This document shows positions 1-6,323 of a DNA stretch of 6,851 bases, piece by piece. Within the stretch, counting starts at the first letter, position 1, and each line of letters opens with the position of its first letter. Under the pieces are notes generated by a model. The model saw only the letters and a program-made list of their open reading frames with translations, ran no database searches and was not told where the DNA came from. The stretch comes from JBBRZF01 sp038236965 (GTDB taxonomy: Bacteria > Acidobacteriota > Terriglobia > Terriglobales > Acidobacteriaceae): the NCBI GenBank assembly GCA_038236965.1, contig JBBRZF010000183.1:1-6851 (forward strand), given 5' to 3'. The translations under genes were made by a program, and so were the position numbers.

Positions 1-589
1 CCGTCTGCTGCCCACCCTGCACCAGGACGGTCGCAACTCCATTCAGTCGATTTAGGCGCGGCTTCAATTCATAATTCGCCGTCTCCCAAAGCTGCGTCTG
101 CGGAACCGTGTCCGAAGTAAGGCTGTAGCCGAGGATGGGGAAGCTGGCGAACGTAAGACGATGTGTATCGATGGTCGCCGTTGGCGGAAGTTCCGCGCGT
201 ACTCGCGACAACGCTGCGTCCACATGTTGCAGCGTCTCGATCATGTCCACTTTCCAGTCGAAGAAGAGGTCGATTTCCGCATCCCCGCGACTGGTGATGG
301 AGCGCACGGAAAGCAAGCCCGGAACGCTGTTAACGGATTCTTCGATGGGCCGCGTGATGGTGACCATCATCTGGTCGATTGGCATTACGCCGTTGTCCAC
401 GCCGATCACCACGCGGGGAAAATCTGTCTGCGGGAAGACGGAGATCGGTATCGTGAACGCGACGTATGCGCCTGTAAAGGCGAGTACCAGTGTCAGGAAT
501 ATGATCGACTTGGCAAATCGCGTGTACCAGTAGCGGTCGTCACCCGGCTCCGACTCGCGGACACGGCGCAGGAATTCACGGATTCCCAT
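1..589 (-). CDS. RND efflux transporter permease, N-terminal part (runs off the left edge)
   Basis: Inner-membrane proton-driven pump of a tripartite efflux complex (AcrB/CusA/MdtB superfamily). Reading the minus strand from ATG 589 gives 196 residues without a stop before the window edge; the full family length is about 1,000-1,100 residues, so roughly a fifth is present. A charged cytoplasmic leader is followed by the first membrane helix at about residues 25-48 (KSIIFLTLVLAFTGAYVAF). The start of the periplasmic porter domain follows, with the family-typical stretch ISVFPQTDFPRVVIGV (about 49-64) and TRPIEESVNSVPGL (about 79-92). The start is supported by AGAAGGA 6 bases upstream. It begins 2 bp after the adaptor stop codon, so it is co-transcribed and probably translationally coupled. 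The visible part does not decide the substrate: the charged helix 4 residues that separate metal from drug pumps lie outside the window. Confidence 0.92.
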   Translation of the reverse strand, partial: MGIREFLRRVRESEPGDDRYWYTRFAKSIIFLTLVLAFTGAYVAFTIPISVFPQTDFPRVVIGVDNGVMPIDQMMVTITRPIEESVNSVPGLLSVRSITSRGDAEIDLFFDWKVDMIETLQHVDAALSRVRAELPPTATIDTHRLTFASFPILGYSLTSDTVPQTQLWETANYELKPRLNRLNGVATVLVQGGQQT

Positions 590-591
590 CG

Positions 592-1863
592 CTAATCCTT
601 CTCCGCCGCGGGTGTTGAAGCTTTTGTGGGCTGCTCTGCCTGCACTTGTTTTACCTGCGTATTGTCAGGCAATCCATAGGCGCCGACCGTTACTACCTGC
701 TGTCCGGCGCTCAGGCCTTTCGTGATCTGCACCTTGTCTCCGCTGCGCGCTCCCACTTCCACTTCCGTCTGGTGCGCCTTCTGGTGAAGGTCCACGACCA
801 TCACCGTCGTCGCTCCCTCCGGTGTCTTCAGCAGGGCGATTGCCGGAACAGTGATGGCTTCCTGGATGGTCTTAGCCACGACGCGCACATGCACCGTCGA
901 GCCCGGGCGCAATAGGCCTGACTTATTCGCCGCCTCTATCCACACTTCCACCGTTGTGCTGCCGGGGTCCAGCGCAGGGCTGACCAGCGTGACCCTGGCC
1001 TCGGTTTCCAATCCGTCCGCCATTGTGATCGTTGCCGCGTCTCCAGCCTTCAGTTGCGCAGCTTGCTCTTGCGGAATATGCGCGCGCGCCACCACGGAAG
1101 ACGTATCCATCACGGTAAGTATCGGAGTTCCTTGCGGCGGAGTCTCGCCCGGATAAGAAGGACGGTCCGTAACAACTCCATCGATCGGACTTCGTATTTC
1201 GCTATAGCTCAACTGCGCGGTTGCGCCCTGGTATTTGCCCTGGGCGGAGGTCAGTTGTCCGGCAGCCGATTTCGTAGTTTGCTGCTGACCCACCGCGTGC
1301 ATCGAGGCAAGATGCTGGTCCGCCAGCGCCGATTGCCCGCGTGCCTGTACCAGCGCGACCGCCGCCTGGTCCAGGTCTTTGCGCGGCAGCGCGCCCTGTT
1401 TGAACAGTTCCTGTCGGCTGTCATGCAGCTTCTGCTGCGCGTCCAGAATTTCACGCGCGGACTTCGCGTCCAACTCCGCTTTGTGCACTTCCTCCGGCAA
1501 CGACGAACGCGTCGTCGTCTCGTAAGCGGCCTGCGCCTGCTCCAGTGCTCCTCTGTTTTCCGTCACCGCGGCGTTGATGTCGCTGTTCTCCAGCACCGCC
1601 AGCAATTGTCCCTTTTTTACCCGCGCGCCACGATTCACCAGGAACTTGCGCACCGGAGCCGAGACCTTCGCCGTTATCGCCGCCTGGTTTTTCGGGAACA
1701 GAACGGCTTCCGCCGTAACCTCCTGCTCCAGCGAGGTCTTCTGCGCGATGGCGGTCTGCACAGCGACCACCGGTTCTTTTTCGACTTCTTTTTTTGAACA
1801 GCCAGCCAGCAACGCGACCGCTGCGAAAGACAGAATGAAGAGTTCAGTGACTCTATTGCGCAT
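592..1863 (-). CDS. RND efflux periplasmic adaptor (HlyD/AcrA-type membrane fusion protein), lipoprotein
   Basis: Bridges the inner-membrane RND pump and the outer-membrane channel in the periplasm. It is 423 residues from ATG 1863. A hydrophobic signal segment (residues 8-20) ends in a lipobox LAGC with lipidated Cys22, and the next residue is Ser. The lipoyl/barrel-sandwich halves lie at about 62-98 (ITAKVSAPVRKFLVNRGARV, then KKGQLLAVLE) and about 217-250 (SEIRSPIDGVVTDR, then GTPILTVMD). Between them is a long Ala/Gln-rich alpha-helical hairpin (about 99-215) that would dock to TolC. A beta-barrel (about 255-330) and a membrane-proximal domain (about 335-410, TVPAIALLKTPEG) complete the usual order. 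An upstream TTG at 1869 is in frame but lies inside the preceding stop region; ATG 1863 is preferred. It starts 2 bp after the outer-membrane factor stop and ends 2 bp before the pump start. The tail (about 411-423) is polar and likely disordered. Confidence 0.95.
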   Translation of the reverse strand: MRNRVTELFILSFAAVALLAGCSKKEVEKEPVVAVQTAIAQKTSLEQEVTAEAVLFPKNQAAITAKVSAPVRKFLVNRGARVKKGQLLAVLENSDINAAVTENRGALEQAQAAYETTTRSSLPEEVHKAELDAKSAREILDAQQKLHDSRQELFKQGALPRKDLDQAAVALVQARGQSALADQHLASMHAVGQQQTTKSAAGQLTSAQGKYQGATAQLSYSEIRSPIDGVVTDRPSYPGETPPQGTPILTVMDTSSVVARAHIPQEQAAQLKAGDAATITMADGLETEARVTLVSPALDPGSTTVEVWIEAANKSGLLRPGSTVHVRVVAKTIQEAITVPAIALLKTPEGATTVMVVDLHQKAHQTEVEVGARSGDKVQITKGLSAGQQVVTVGAYGLPDNTQVKQVQAEQPTKASTPAAEKD

Positions 1864-1865
1864 CG

Positions 1866-3191
1866 TCAAAAGTTTCCTGTAAGAGTTTGCAGATTCGCGA
1901 TCGCCACCCGGTAGCGGACCGCGCCGTCATCAAAATTATTACGTGAGAGCACCAGCGTGTTCTGCGCGTCCACCACTTCCAGGGCCGTCGCTTCTCCGCC
2001 CTGGTAGCGCAAGGTCGTCAGACGCAGGCTTTCGTCCGCCAACTCGGCAGACTGCCGCAACATATCCATCTGTGCGCCTGAGATTTTCAATTCGTTATAG
2101 AACAGTTGCAGATTCGCCAGGGCCTGCCGCTGCGCGGCGCTCAACTCCACCTGGCTCAGGTCGCGTCGCAGCTGTGCCTGCCGCACCTTGCTCTGCGTTG
2201 CGCCCCAGTTGAAGATCGGCAGATCCAGCGTAGCCGACATCTGGTAGCCGAGGTTCTGGGTGCGGTCCGGAGCACGCACCGCGTATTGCGATGCGTCGAT
2301 GCCGTAGAAATAATTCAGCGACAGTGACGGCAGATGCCCGCCAATTGCCGCAGCGACCTCTTGCTGCGAGGCCCTCATCGCGGCCACGGCCGCAGTCAGT
2401 TCCGGATTGTTCTTCCCGGCCAACTCCTGCACCTGCTCCAGCGGAGGCAGCGCTGGCGATTGTTGCAGGTCATCCACCAGTTGGAAATCGCGCAGAAAAT
2501 TCGGGAAGATAAGGACAGCCAGTTCGAGCTTCGCCTTCTCTTCCGCCAGTTGGCTCTCCTGCAAATCGCGTGTCCGGTCATTCGCTTGCAGTTGCGCCTT
2601 GATCACATCCGAGTGCGCTACTTCTCCACCATGTTCCAGTTTCTGGCTCAGGTCAAGAAAGCGCTGCGCCTCTCCTGAGGCTTGCTGGGCGTTCACAACT
2701 TTTCGTTGCCCGACGATAGCGCCGTAAAAGTCCTCTACGACCGTCCGGACCAATCCACGCGCCGCAATCTCAGCGCGCGCCCGCGCAACCGCCTCTTGCG
2801 ACTTCGCCCGCCGGAAATCCGCCACCGAGGTGAAGCTCAATGCCTGGTGCACCACTCCCTGGCTCACATATTCGCGCGGAGAATTCCCGCCCACGAAAAC
2901 GCCTTCCGGGGTTCCATTCGGCTCGGTGTAGATGGCCCCGGTGGTGAACGATATATCCGGCAACAACGCAGCGCGCGCCTGCACACGGTCTTCCCGCGCC
3001 GACCCGGCCTCGGTCAGCGCTGTGCGGAATTGCGGAGCATTGACCTTAGCAAGACGTATCGCGTCATCCAGCGTCAGCGAGACCACGATGGGGGAAGCGG
3101 AGGCTGTGGCACTCACCTTGTTTGGGTCACTCTGCGACCAGCAGGAACAAGAAAGCGCAAGGCATAAAAATAGCGAGAGGCTTCGGAACAC
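1866..3191 (-). CDS. TolC-family outer-membrane efflux channel protein, GTG start
   Basis: Outer-membrane channel of the tripartite pump, passing substrate from the adaptor/pump to the exterior. From GTG 3191 it is 441 residues, normal for the family. This start places a clean signal peptide at the N-terminus (FRSLSLFLCLALSCSCWSQ); the in-frame ATG codons at 3236 and 3275 would bury it behind 15-28 extra residues, and GAGG sits 5 bases upstream of the GTG. Two repeated OEP domains are visible. The first, about 40-235, begins SLTLDDAIRLAKVNAPQF. The second, about 252-440, begins EQVQELAGKNNPEL. Each has a beta-strand segment (PDISFTTGAIY; PSLSLNYFYG) between long helices, and the C-terminus has the typical YRVAIANLQTLTG. 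Cysteines at 15 and 17 do not make a canonical lipobox. It is first in the operon, with the adaptor and pump following. An outer-membrane factor placed first is less common than adaptor-pump-factor order. Confidence 0.93.
   Translation of the reverse strand: MFRSLSLFLCLALSCSCWSQSDPNKVSATASASPIVVSLTLDDAIRLAKVNAPQFRTALTEAGSAREDRVQARAALLPDISFTTGAIYTEPNGTPEGVFVGGNSPREYVSQGVVHQALSFTSVADFRRAKSQEAVARARAEIAARGLVRTVVEDFYGAIVGQRKVVNAQQASGEAQRFLDLSQKLEHGGEVAHSDVIKAQLQANDRTRDLQESQLAEEKAKLELAVLIFPNFLRDFQLVDDLQQSPALPPLEQVQELAGKNNPELTAAVAAMRASQQEVAAAIGGHLPSLSLNYFYGIDASQYAVRAPDRTQNLGYQMSATLDLPIFNWGATQSKVRQAQLRRDLSQVELSAAQRQALANLQLFYNELKISGAQMDMLRQSAELADESLRLTTLRYQGGEATALEVVDAQNTLVLSRNNFDDGAVRYRVAIANLQTLTGNF
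1875..1878 (-). promoter_or_regulatory. Ribosome binding site of the adaptor gene
   Basis: AGGA (within ACAGGAAAC) lies 11 bases upstream of ATG 1863, inside the last codons of the outer-membrane factor gene. The spacing is slightly long, consistent with translational coupling through the 2-bp stop/start junction (TGA-CG-ATG). It serves ATG 1863 better than the TTG at 1869. Confidence 0.5.
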
Positions 3192-3196
3192 GACTA

Positions 3197-3200
3197 CCTC
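3197..3200 (-). promoter_or_regulatory. Ribosome binding site that fixes the GTG start of the outer-membrane factor
   Basis: GAGG lies 5 bases upstream of GTG 3191 (reading CGAGGTAGTCGTG on the minus strand). The longer in-frame ATG alternatives at 3236 and 3275 lack a purine-rich site at proper spacing, and they would place the signal peptide internally. Confidence 0.6.
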
Positions 3201-3397
3201 GGTCCTGAATGAAAGGATTGCCGGTGGACATACCATCGCGCGTAACAGCTTACCTCTACACCTCGCAATTGGCATCCACTTTGATAAGGATTCGCGAAAG
3301 TTGGAATGCAGGTTTCGGCTGTAAGCACAATAGAACCAGTTGATGCTGACGACATCACCTTAACCGTTTTCGACACGCCACTGCGCCGTTTGCAGTC

Positions 3398-5842
3398 CTA
3401 GGCGATCCTTACAACGACCTCTGTGACATCGTCTTGCTGAGGGTTACCACCTGCAAAGCTTTGAGCAGCGCGGTATATGCCTTCAGCCAGTTCGTGTGCT
3501 GAATCTTGCCGATGAGCACGCACGTATTCGAGAACTCCGTCGGTGCCGAACTGCACGTCGTCCGAGCCCGTCATCTCAGTGACCCCGTCCGTCAGCAAAA
3601 TCACGAGCTGTTGCGGCATCAACGGGATTGTGGAGGTGTCAAAGTGAGCATTCTCGAAGAGTCCCAGCGGCGGACCCGAACTCTCCAGTACCGCCTCAAC
3701 CTCGTAGGAGCCATTCATCAGAAAACCCGGGACGTGTCCCGCGCCAGCATAGGACAAAGAACCATTCGGTCCATCTAGACAAACCAGCAGCAAGGTGACG
3801 AACCGATTTTCCTCCAAGTCTGCAATAAGCATGCGGTTTACGCCGCTCAGGATCTTCGCCACATCTGCTTCAACCTGAGCGAATGAGCGCACATAAGCGC
3901 GCGTCAGGGCCATGAGAAGCGCAGCACCCACACCATGGCCACTTACGTCGCCGATGCCGACGCAGATGCGATTACCCGGCATTGAGAACAGGTCCAAATA
4001 GTCGCCACCCGTTTCGTCAGCTGGATAGGCGGCGCTAGCAATGTCAAAGCCGGCAACGCAAATCGCAGCGCTCCTGTAGAACCGCTGCTGTACCTTGCGC
4101 GCCAAACCTAACTGAAGTTCCTGCTCCTGTCGCTTGCGGAGGTCCGTTATGTCCTTGTGGACGGAGACAAAGTGGGTGATGTCGCCTGCACTATCCTTAA
4201 TCGGGGTGATTGTCTGCTCCGTCCAATACAGTTGACCAGACTTCTTCCGATTCACGAGCGTTCCGCGGAAGGACTCGCCTCGCAGAATCTGGGTCCATAG
4301 GCGGCTGTAGAACTCCTCGTCTTGCAGGTTGGACTTTAAGATTCTAGTGGTCTTACCAACAACTTCCTCCCGACCGTAACCCGTCGTGACCTCAAACGCT
4401 GTATTGACGTACTCGATAGTGCCCCGTTTGTCGGTGATCACCACACTGTCGGCGGTTTGTTCCACTGCTCGGGAAAGCAAACTAATGGTTTGCCGCGAAC
4501 TGCACTCCCTCGCTTCAGTGCGCTTCAACTCGGTTATATCGCTAACCATGGCGAGCGCGCCTTCGAAACTGCCATTCTCACCGATAATCGGCGATGTCGC
4601 CACCCGTGCCCATAATACCGTTCCGTCCTTCTTGCGATATCGCGCTTCAATCTGTTCACTTATACCCTGACGCCGGCGCCGCAGGTCAGACCACTTCTGT
4701 TCGAAGTCACGCTCAAACAAGAAATCAAAGAGCGGCCTTCCAAGCATTTCCTGAGCGGTGTATCCGAGCAGTTCAGCCATGCGGCGGTTCACGAAAGACG
4801 TTTCGAACTTGTTGTTCAGTCTCCAGACGCCCTCGTAAGCGGTTTCCACAATATCGCGATAGTTCTTTTCGCTTTGCTCGAGTGCTTCGCGTGTACTCTG
4901 CTTGCGTATTAGTAGCCCTCTCTCCGCGATCACGGCCGCTAAAATGATGCCCGACACTGAAACGACGGCGAGAAAGGACTGCAGAAGAGTTGCGTTCTGC
5001 AGGGCGTTGCCTTTTATAAATGGGCCGAAGCCCCGCGCAGTTCCCCACACGGCGACGGCAGAAACCAAGAAGCTCACGGTTGCTGCGCCCGGCGCCTCGA
5101 ACCGTATAGCCCCCCAGAGCACGAAGGGAAAAATGCCGAACGCGAACACCTCGGCACGCATTAATCCAAGCCGCGGATCAAAGATCACGAGCGCGCTGCC
5201 GAGAGCTCCGAGAAGCAGGCAGCCCAATTCGAGCAACCGGCGCTCGCCCCGGATAGACATCAACCCAGCAAAGGTCATCAAGAGCGGGGTAACGATCAAC
5301 ACACCCATGGCGTCACCCAACCACCACATCAACCACGAAGAAGCGAAACCAGACCAGGCATTTACGCCGGTGAACAACAAGACGCCAGCCCCGACCGTTG
5401 CACTGACCGCGGTGCCACAAAACCCGCCCAGAATGCACATTCCGAGTACATCTCGAAGCCGATTGAGGGAATACTGAAATCCCGGTAGCTGCCGCAGCGA
5501 CCAAGCGCCGCACAATGTCCCAGCGGTGTTACCCAAAGCGATTCCGACTGCGGCGAGATGTGGGATCGTGCTGAAGAAATTTACTGCGAATGCGCCCAAG
5601 GCAACTGCCGGCCAGATGCGATAGCCAAATATGAGCATGGCGGCCAACGCTACTCCTGCCGGCGGCCACAGGGGCGAAACGTTTCCGCTTGTAAAAGGGA
5701 CACCAAGCCCAATTTCGCCTGCCAGTAAGTACGCAGCTAGGACACCGCCCAATTCCCACATTCGACGGCGCACGCGACGATGCTGGAGGGGGTTCTGGTG
5801 CGATTCGGGAGCCGAAGCGGCAGTGCGTGCCGTTGTATTCAT
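3398..5842 (-). CDS. MASE1-PAS-PAS-SpoIIE (PP2C) sensor serine phosphatase
   Basis: Membrane-anchored RsbU-type phosphatase, 814 residues from ATG 5842. Residues about 30-310 form a multi-helix MASE1 sensory domain, including the signature SPLWPPAGVALA (56-67). PAS 1 spans about 323-444 (DIVETAYEGVWRLNNKFE; ending MVSDITELKRTE). PAS 2 spans about 455-570 (DSVVITDKRGTIEYVNTAFE; ending VSVHKDITDLRKR). PAS 2 has GKTTRILKS where a LOV domain would carry its photoactive cysteine, so it is not a classic light sensor; heme, flavin or another ligand cannot be told. A short helical linker (571-590) leads to the SpoIIE catalytic domain, about 582-814. Its metal motifs are intact: GGDYLD (Asp614), GDVSGHG (Asp632), TDGVTE (Asp752) and QQDDVT (Asp804/805). 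By family it should dephosphorylate an anti-sigma antagonist (STAS protein). No STAS or RsbW-type partner is encoded nearby. A TTG at 5863 is in frame, but the ATG has the better Shine-Dalgarno. Confidence 0.95.
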   Translation of the reverse strand: MNTTARTAASAPESHQNPLQHRRVRRRMWELGGVLAAYLLAGEIGLGVPFTSGNVSPLWPPAGVALAAMLIFGYRIWPAVALGAFAVNFFSTIPHLAAVGIALGNTAGTLCGAWSLRQLPGFQYSLNRLRDVLGMCILGGFCGTAVSATVGAGVLLFTGVNAWSGFASSWLMWWLGDAMGVLIVTPLLMTFAGLMSIRGERRLLELGCLLLGALGSALVIFDPRLGLMRAEVFAFGIFPFVLWGAIRFEAPGAATVSFLVSAVAVWGTARGFGPFIKGNALQNATLLQSFLAVVSVSGIILAAVIAERGLLIRKQSTREALEQSEKNYRDIVETAYEGVWRLNNKFETSFVNRRMAELLGYTAQEMLGRPLFDFLFERDFEQKWSDLRRRRQGISEQIEARYRKKDGTVLWARVATSPIIGENGSFEGALAMVSDITELKRTEARECSSRQTISLLSRAVEQTADSVVITDKRGTIEYVNTAFEVTTGYGREEVVGKTTRILKSNLQDEEFYSRLWTQILRGESFRGTLVNRKKSGQLYWTEQTITPIKDSAGDITHFVSVHKDITDLRKRQEQELQLGLARKVQQRFYRSAAICVAGFDIASAAYPADETGGDYLDLFSMPGNRICVGIGDVSGHGVGAALLMALTRAYVRSFAQVEADVAKILSGVNRMLIADLEENRFVTLLLVCLDGPNGSLSYAGAGHVPGFLMNGSYEVEAVLESSGPPLGLFENAHFDTSTIPLMPQQLVILLTDGVTEMTGSDDVQFGTDGVLEYVRAHRQDSAHELAEGIYRAAQSFAGGNPQQDDVTEVVVRIA

Positions 5843-5850
5843 AGCCGTCG

Positions 5851-5855
5851 TCCCT
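5851..5855 (-). promoter_or_regulatory. Ribosome binding site that fixes the ATG start of the phosphatase
   Basis: AGGGA lies 8 bases upstream of ATG 5842 (GCAGGGACGACGGCTATG on the minus strand). This supports ATG 5842 over the in-frame TTG 5863, which would place the AGGGA inside the coding region. Confidence 0.6.
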
Positions 5856-5870
5856 GCTCGCAAAGTTCGG

Positions 5871-5880
5871 TGTGCGCCTA
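5871..5880. repeat. Direct repeat copy 1, TGTGCGCCTA
   Basis: Exactly repeated at 6141-6150 in the same orientation, 270 bases apart, with partial similarity on both sides (TTC before, TG after). It lies 29 bases upstream of the phosphatase ATG, in its leader, and overlaps the stop of the Hsp20 remnant frame. Function unknown: it could be an operator or the trace of a duplication. Confidence 0.5.
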
Positions 5881-6070
5881 CTGCTCGCGGGATTTAATGA
5901 CAGGTGGGCAAATGGGAGGCGAGCTAAACCGTCCCTTTTCTTTCACCAACCCTTCGCTGCCGCATGTCAACGCCTCTTCTGCACGTTCGGGGCTATGAGA
6001 CTCACCGAAAAGACGGTTCATGCGGTTCATGCGATCTTGCATGGTGGAAAACTCGCGGAAAGGGATCCCA
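5878..6070 (-). pseudogene. Remnant of the 5' end of a small heat-shock protein (Hsp20) gene
   Basis: Read on the minus strand, TGG GAT CCC TTT (6070-6059, WDPF) is followed one base out of frame by CGC GAG TTT (REF, 6057-6049), then STMQDRMNRMNRLFGES and ERAEEALT. Bacterial Hsp20 proteins characteristically start with a WDPFRE(L/F) motif followed by LQDRMNRLF and an acidic stretch with ALT. Matching both motifs in order is unlikely by chance. It is broken in several ways: no start codon precedes WDPF, a 1-base insertion lies around 6057-6058, MNR is duplicated, and after about 30 residues the reading departs from the family and stops at 5878 (TAG). The alpha-crystallin domain is absent. ATG 6042 opens a 54-residue frame but has no Shine-Dalgarno. 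The family assignment is from memory of the motif, not a search. Confidence 0.65.
6014..6031. repeat. Perfect 9-bp tandem duplication (CGGTTCATG x2)
   Basis: Two exact adjacent copies, 6014-6022 and 6023-6031. On the minus strand this is a 3-codon duplication giving MNRMNR inside the Hsp20-like fragment, where the family normally has one MNR before LF. It is best explained as slippage in a decaying gene rather than as an operator. Confidence 0.8.
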
Positions 6071-6138
6071 GAAACTTCAGGATGGGCTGACTTAGTTCAG
6101 GGAATCTGGACAAAGAAAGAAGGAACTTTTTCAGTTTC

Positions 6139-6167
6139 ACTGTGCGCCTATTGTCGTGCAATGTCAA
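6139..6167 (-). promoter_or_regulatory. Possible minus-strand promoter upstream of the Hsp20 remnant
   Basis: TTGACA (6167-6162, perfect -35 consensus) is followed after 17 bases by CACAGT (6144-6139, 3 of 6 matches to TATAAT). The weak -10 overlaps one copy of the 10-bp repeat. It points toward the Hsp20 remnant and the phosphatase, about 300 bases from the latter's ATG. No CIRCE element was seen near it. Tentative. Confidence 0.22.
6141..6150. repeat. Direct repeat copy 2, TGTGCGCCTA
   Basis: Identical to 5871-5880. The flanks also agree in part, giving TTC-N2-TGTGCGCCTA-N-TG in both places. Confidence 0.5.
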
Positions 6168-6180
6168 ACAAGACGACTGG

Positions 6181-6232
6181 GGCGACCCACTTTAGAATGT
6201 TGGTTTGGTCGTACCTGGAGGGCGACTTTAGA
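6181..6232. repeat. Spaced repeat GGCGAC(CCAC)TTTAGA
   Basis: GGCGAC-CCAC-TTTAGA at 6181-6196 recurs as GGCGAC-TTTAGA at 6221-6232, so the second copy lacks CCAC. The copies lie between the Hsp20 remnant and the SDR gene. They may be regulatory half-sites or chance; no known factor is recognised. Confidence 0.35.
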
Positions 6233-6239
6233 GCCTACT

Positions 6240-6247
6240 TGCGCCTA
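6240..6247. repeat. Partial third copy of the repeat, TGCGCCTA
   Basis: Eight bases of the 10-bp repeat recur here in the same orientation, 97 bases after copy 2. Three copies of an 8-mer in under 500 bases is more than expected by chance. Confidence 0.4.
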
Positions 6248-6310
6248 CCCTCAAATCGCCTCACTGGTGTGTCATTCTGCTCTGATGGTTACGGCTCCGT
6301 AGAGACTCTG

Positions 6311-6316
6311 TATAGT
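6311..6316 (+). promoter_or_regulatory. Candidate -10 element (TATAGT) of the SDR gene
   Basis: TATAGT matches 5 of 6 bases of the TATAAT consensus and lies only 7 bases before ATG 6324. Transcription from it would start at or next to the ATG, giving a leaderless or nearly leaderless mRNA. This fits the lack of a good Shine-Dalgarno upstream of the ATG. No good -35 was found (TTACGG at 6289-6294 is weak), so this is tentative. Confidence 0.3.
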
Positions 6317-6323
6317 CGTGGAC

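Larger units (their letters stand above)
5843..6323. other. 481-bp intergenic region between divergent genes
   Basis: No intact gene is supported here. From left to right it holds the phosphatase leader (5843-5877), an apparent Hsp20 gene remnant on the minus strand (5878-6070), a mixed stretch with a purine-rich run around 6111-6126, repeated short motifs (5871-5880, 6141-6150, 6181-6196, 6221-6232, 6240-6247) and the promoter/start region of the SDR gene. Open frames on the plus strand, such as 6020-6349, have no recognisable family and no Shine-Dalgarno, and overlap the SDR start. Confidence 0.7.

Noticed and set aside
161..595. Plus-strand open frame opposite the RND pump
   Set aside because: The minus-strand translation is a clear RND N-terminus without stops; the plus frame shows no family features.
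1054..1797. Long plus-strand open frame (247 codons) opposite the adaptor gene
   Set aside because: It is very Arg/Leu-rich with no recognisable motifs and lies entirely antisense to a well-supported adaptor gene, so it is a codon-bias shadow.
3341..3357. Inverted repeat TGATG-N7-CATCA downstream of the phosphatase stop
   Set aside because: The stem is only 5 bp and no T-tract follows, so it is not supported as a terminator.
3306..3400. Plus-strand 31-codon frame in the gap between the phosphatase and the efflux operon
   Set aside because: No ribosome binding site at usable spacing and no recognised similarity; likely chance.
4380..4500. Second PAS domain as a LOV photoreceptor
   Set aside because: The motif that should hold the flavin-bonding cysteine reads GKTTRILKS with no Cys.
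5965..5970. TTGACA on the minus strand as a -35 box for the phosphatase gene
   Set aside because: It forms the ALT codons of the Hsp20 remnant and has no acceptable -10 at 16-18 bases spacing.
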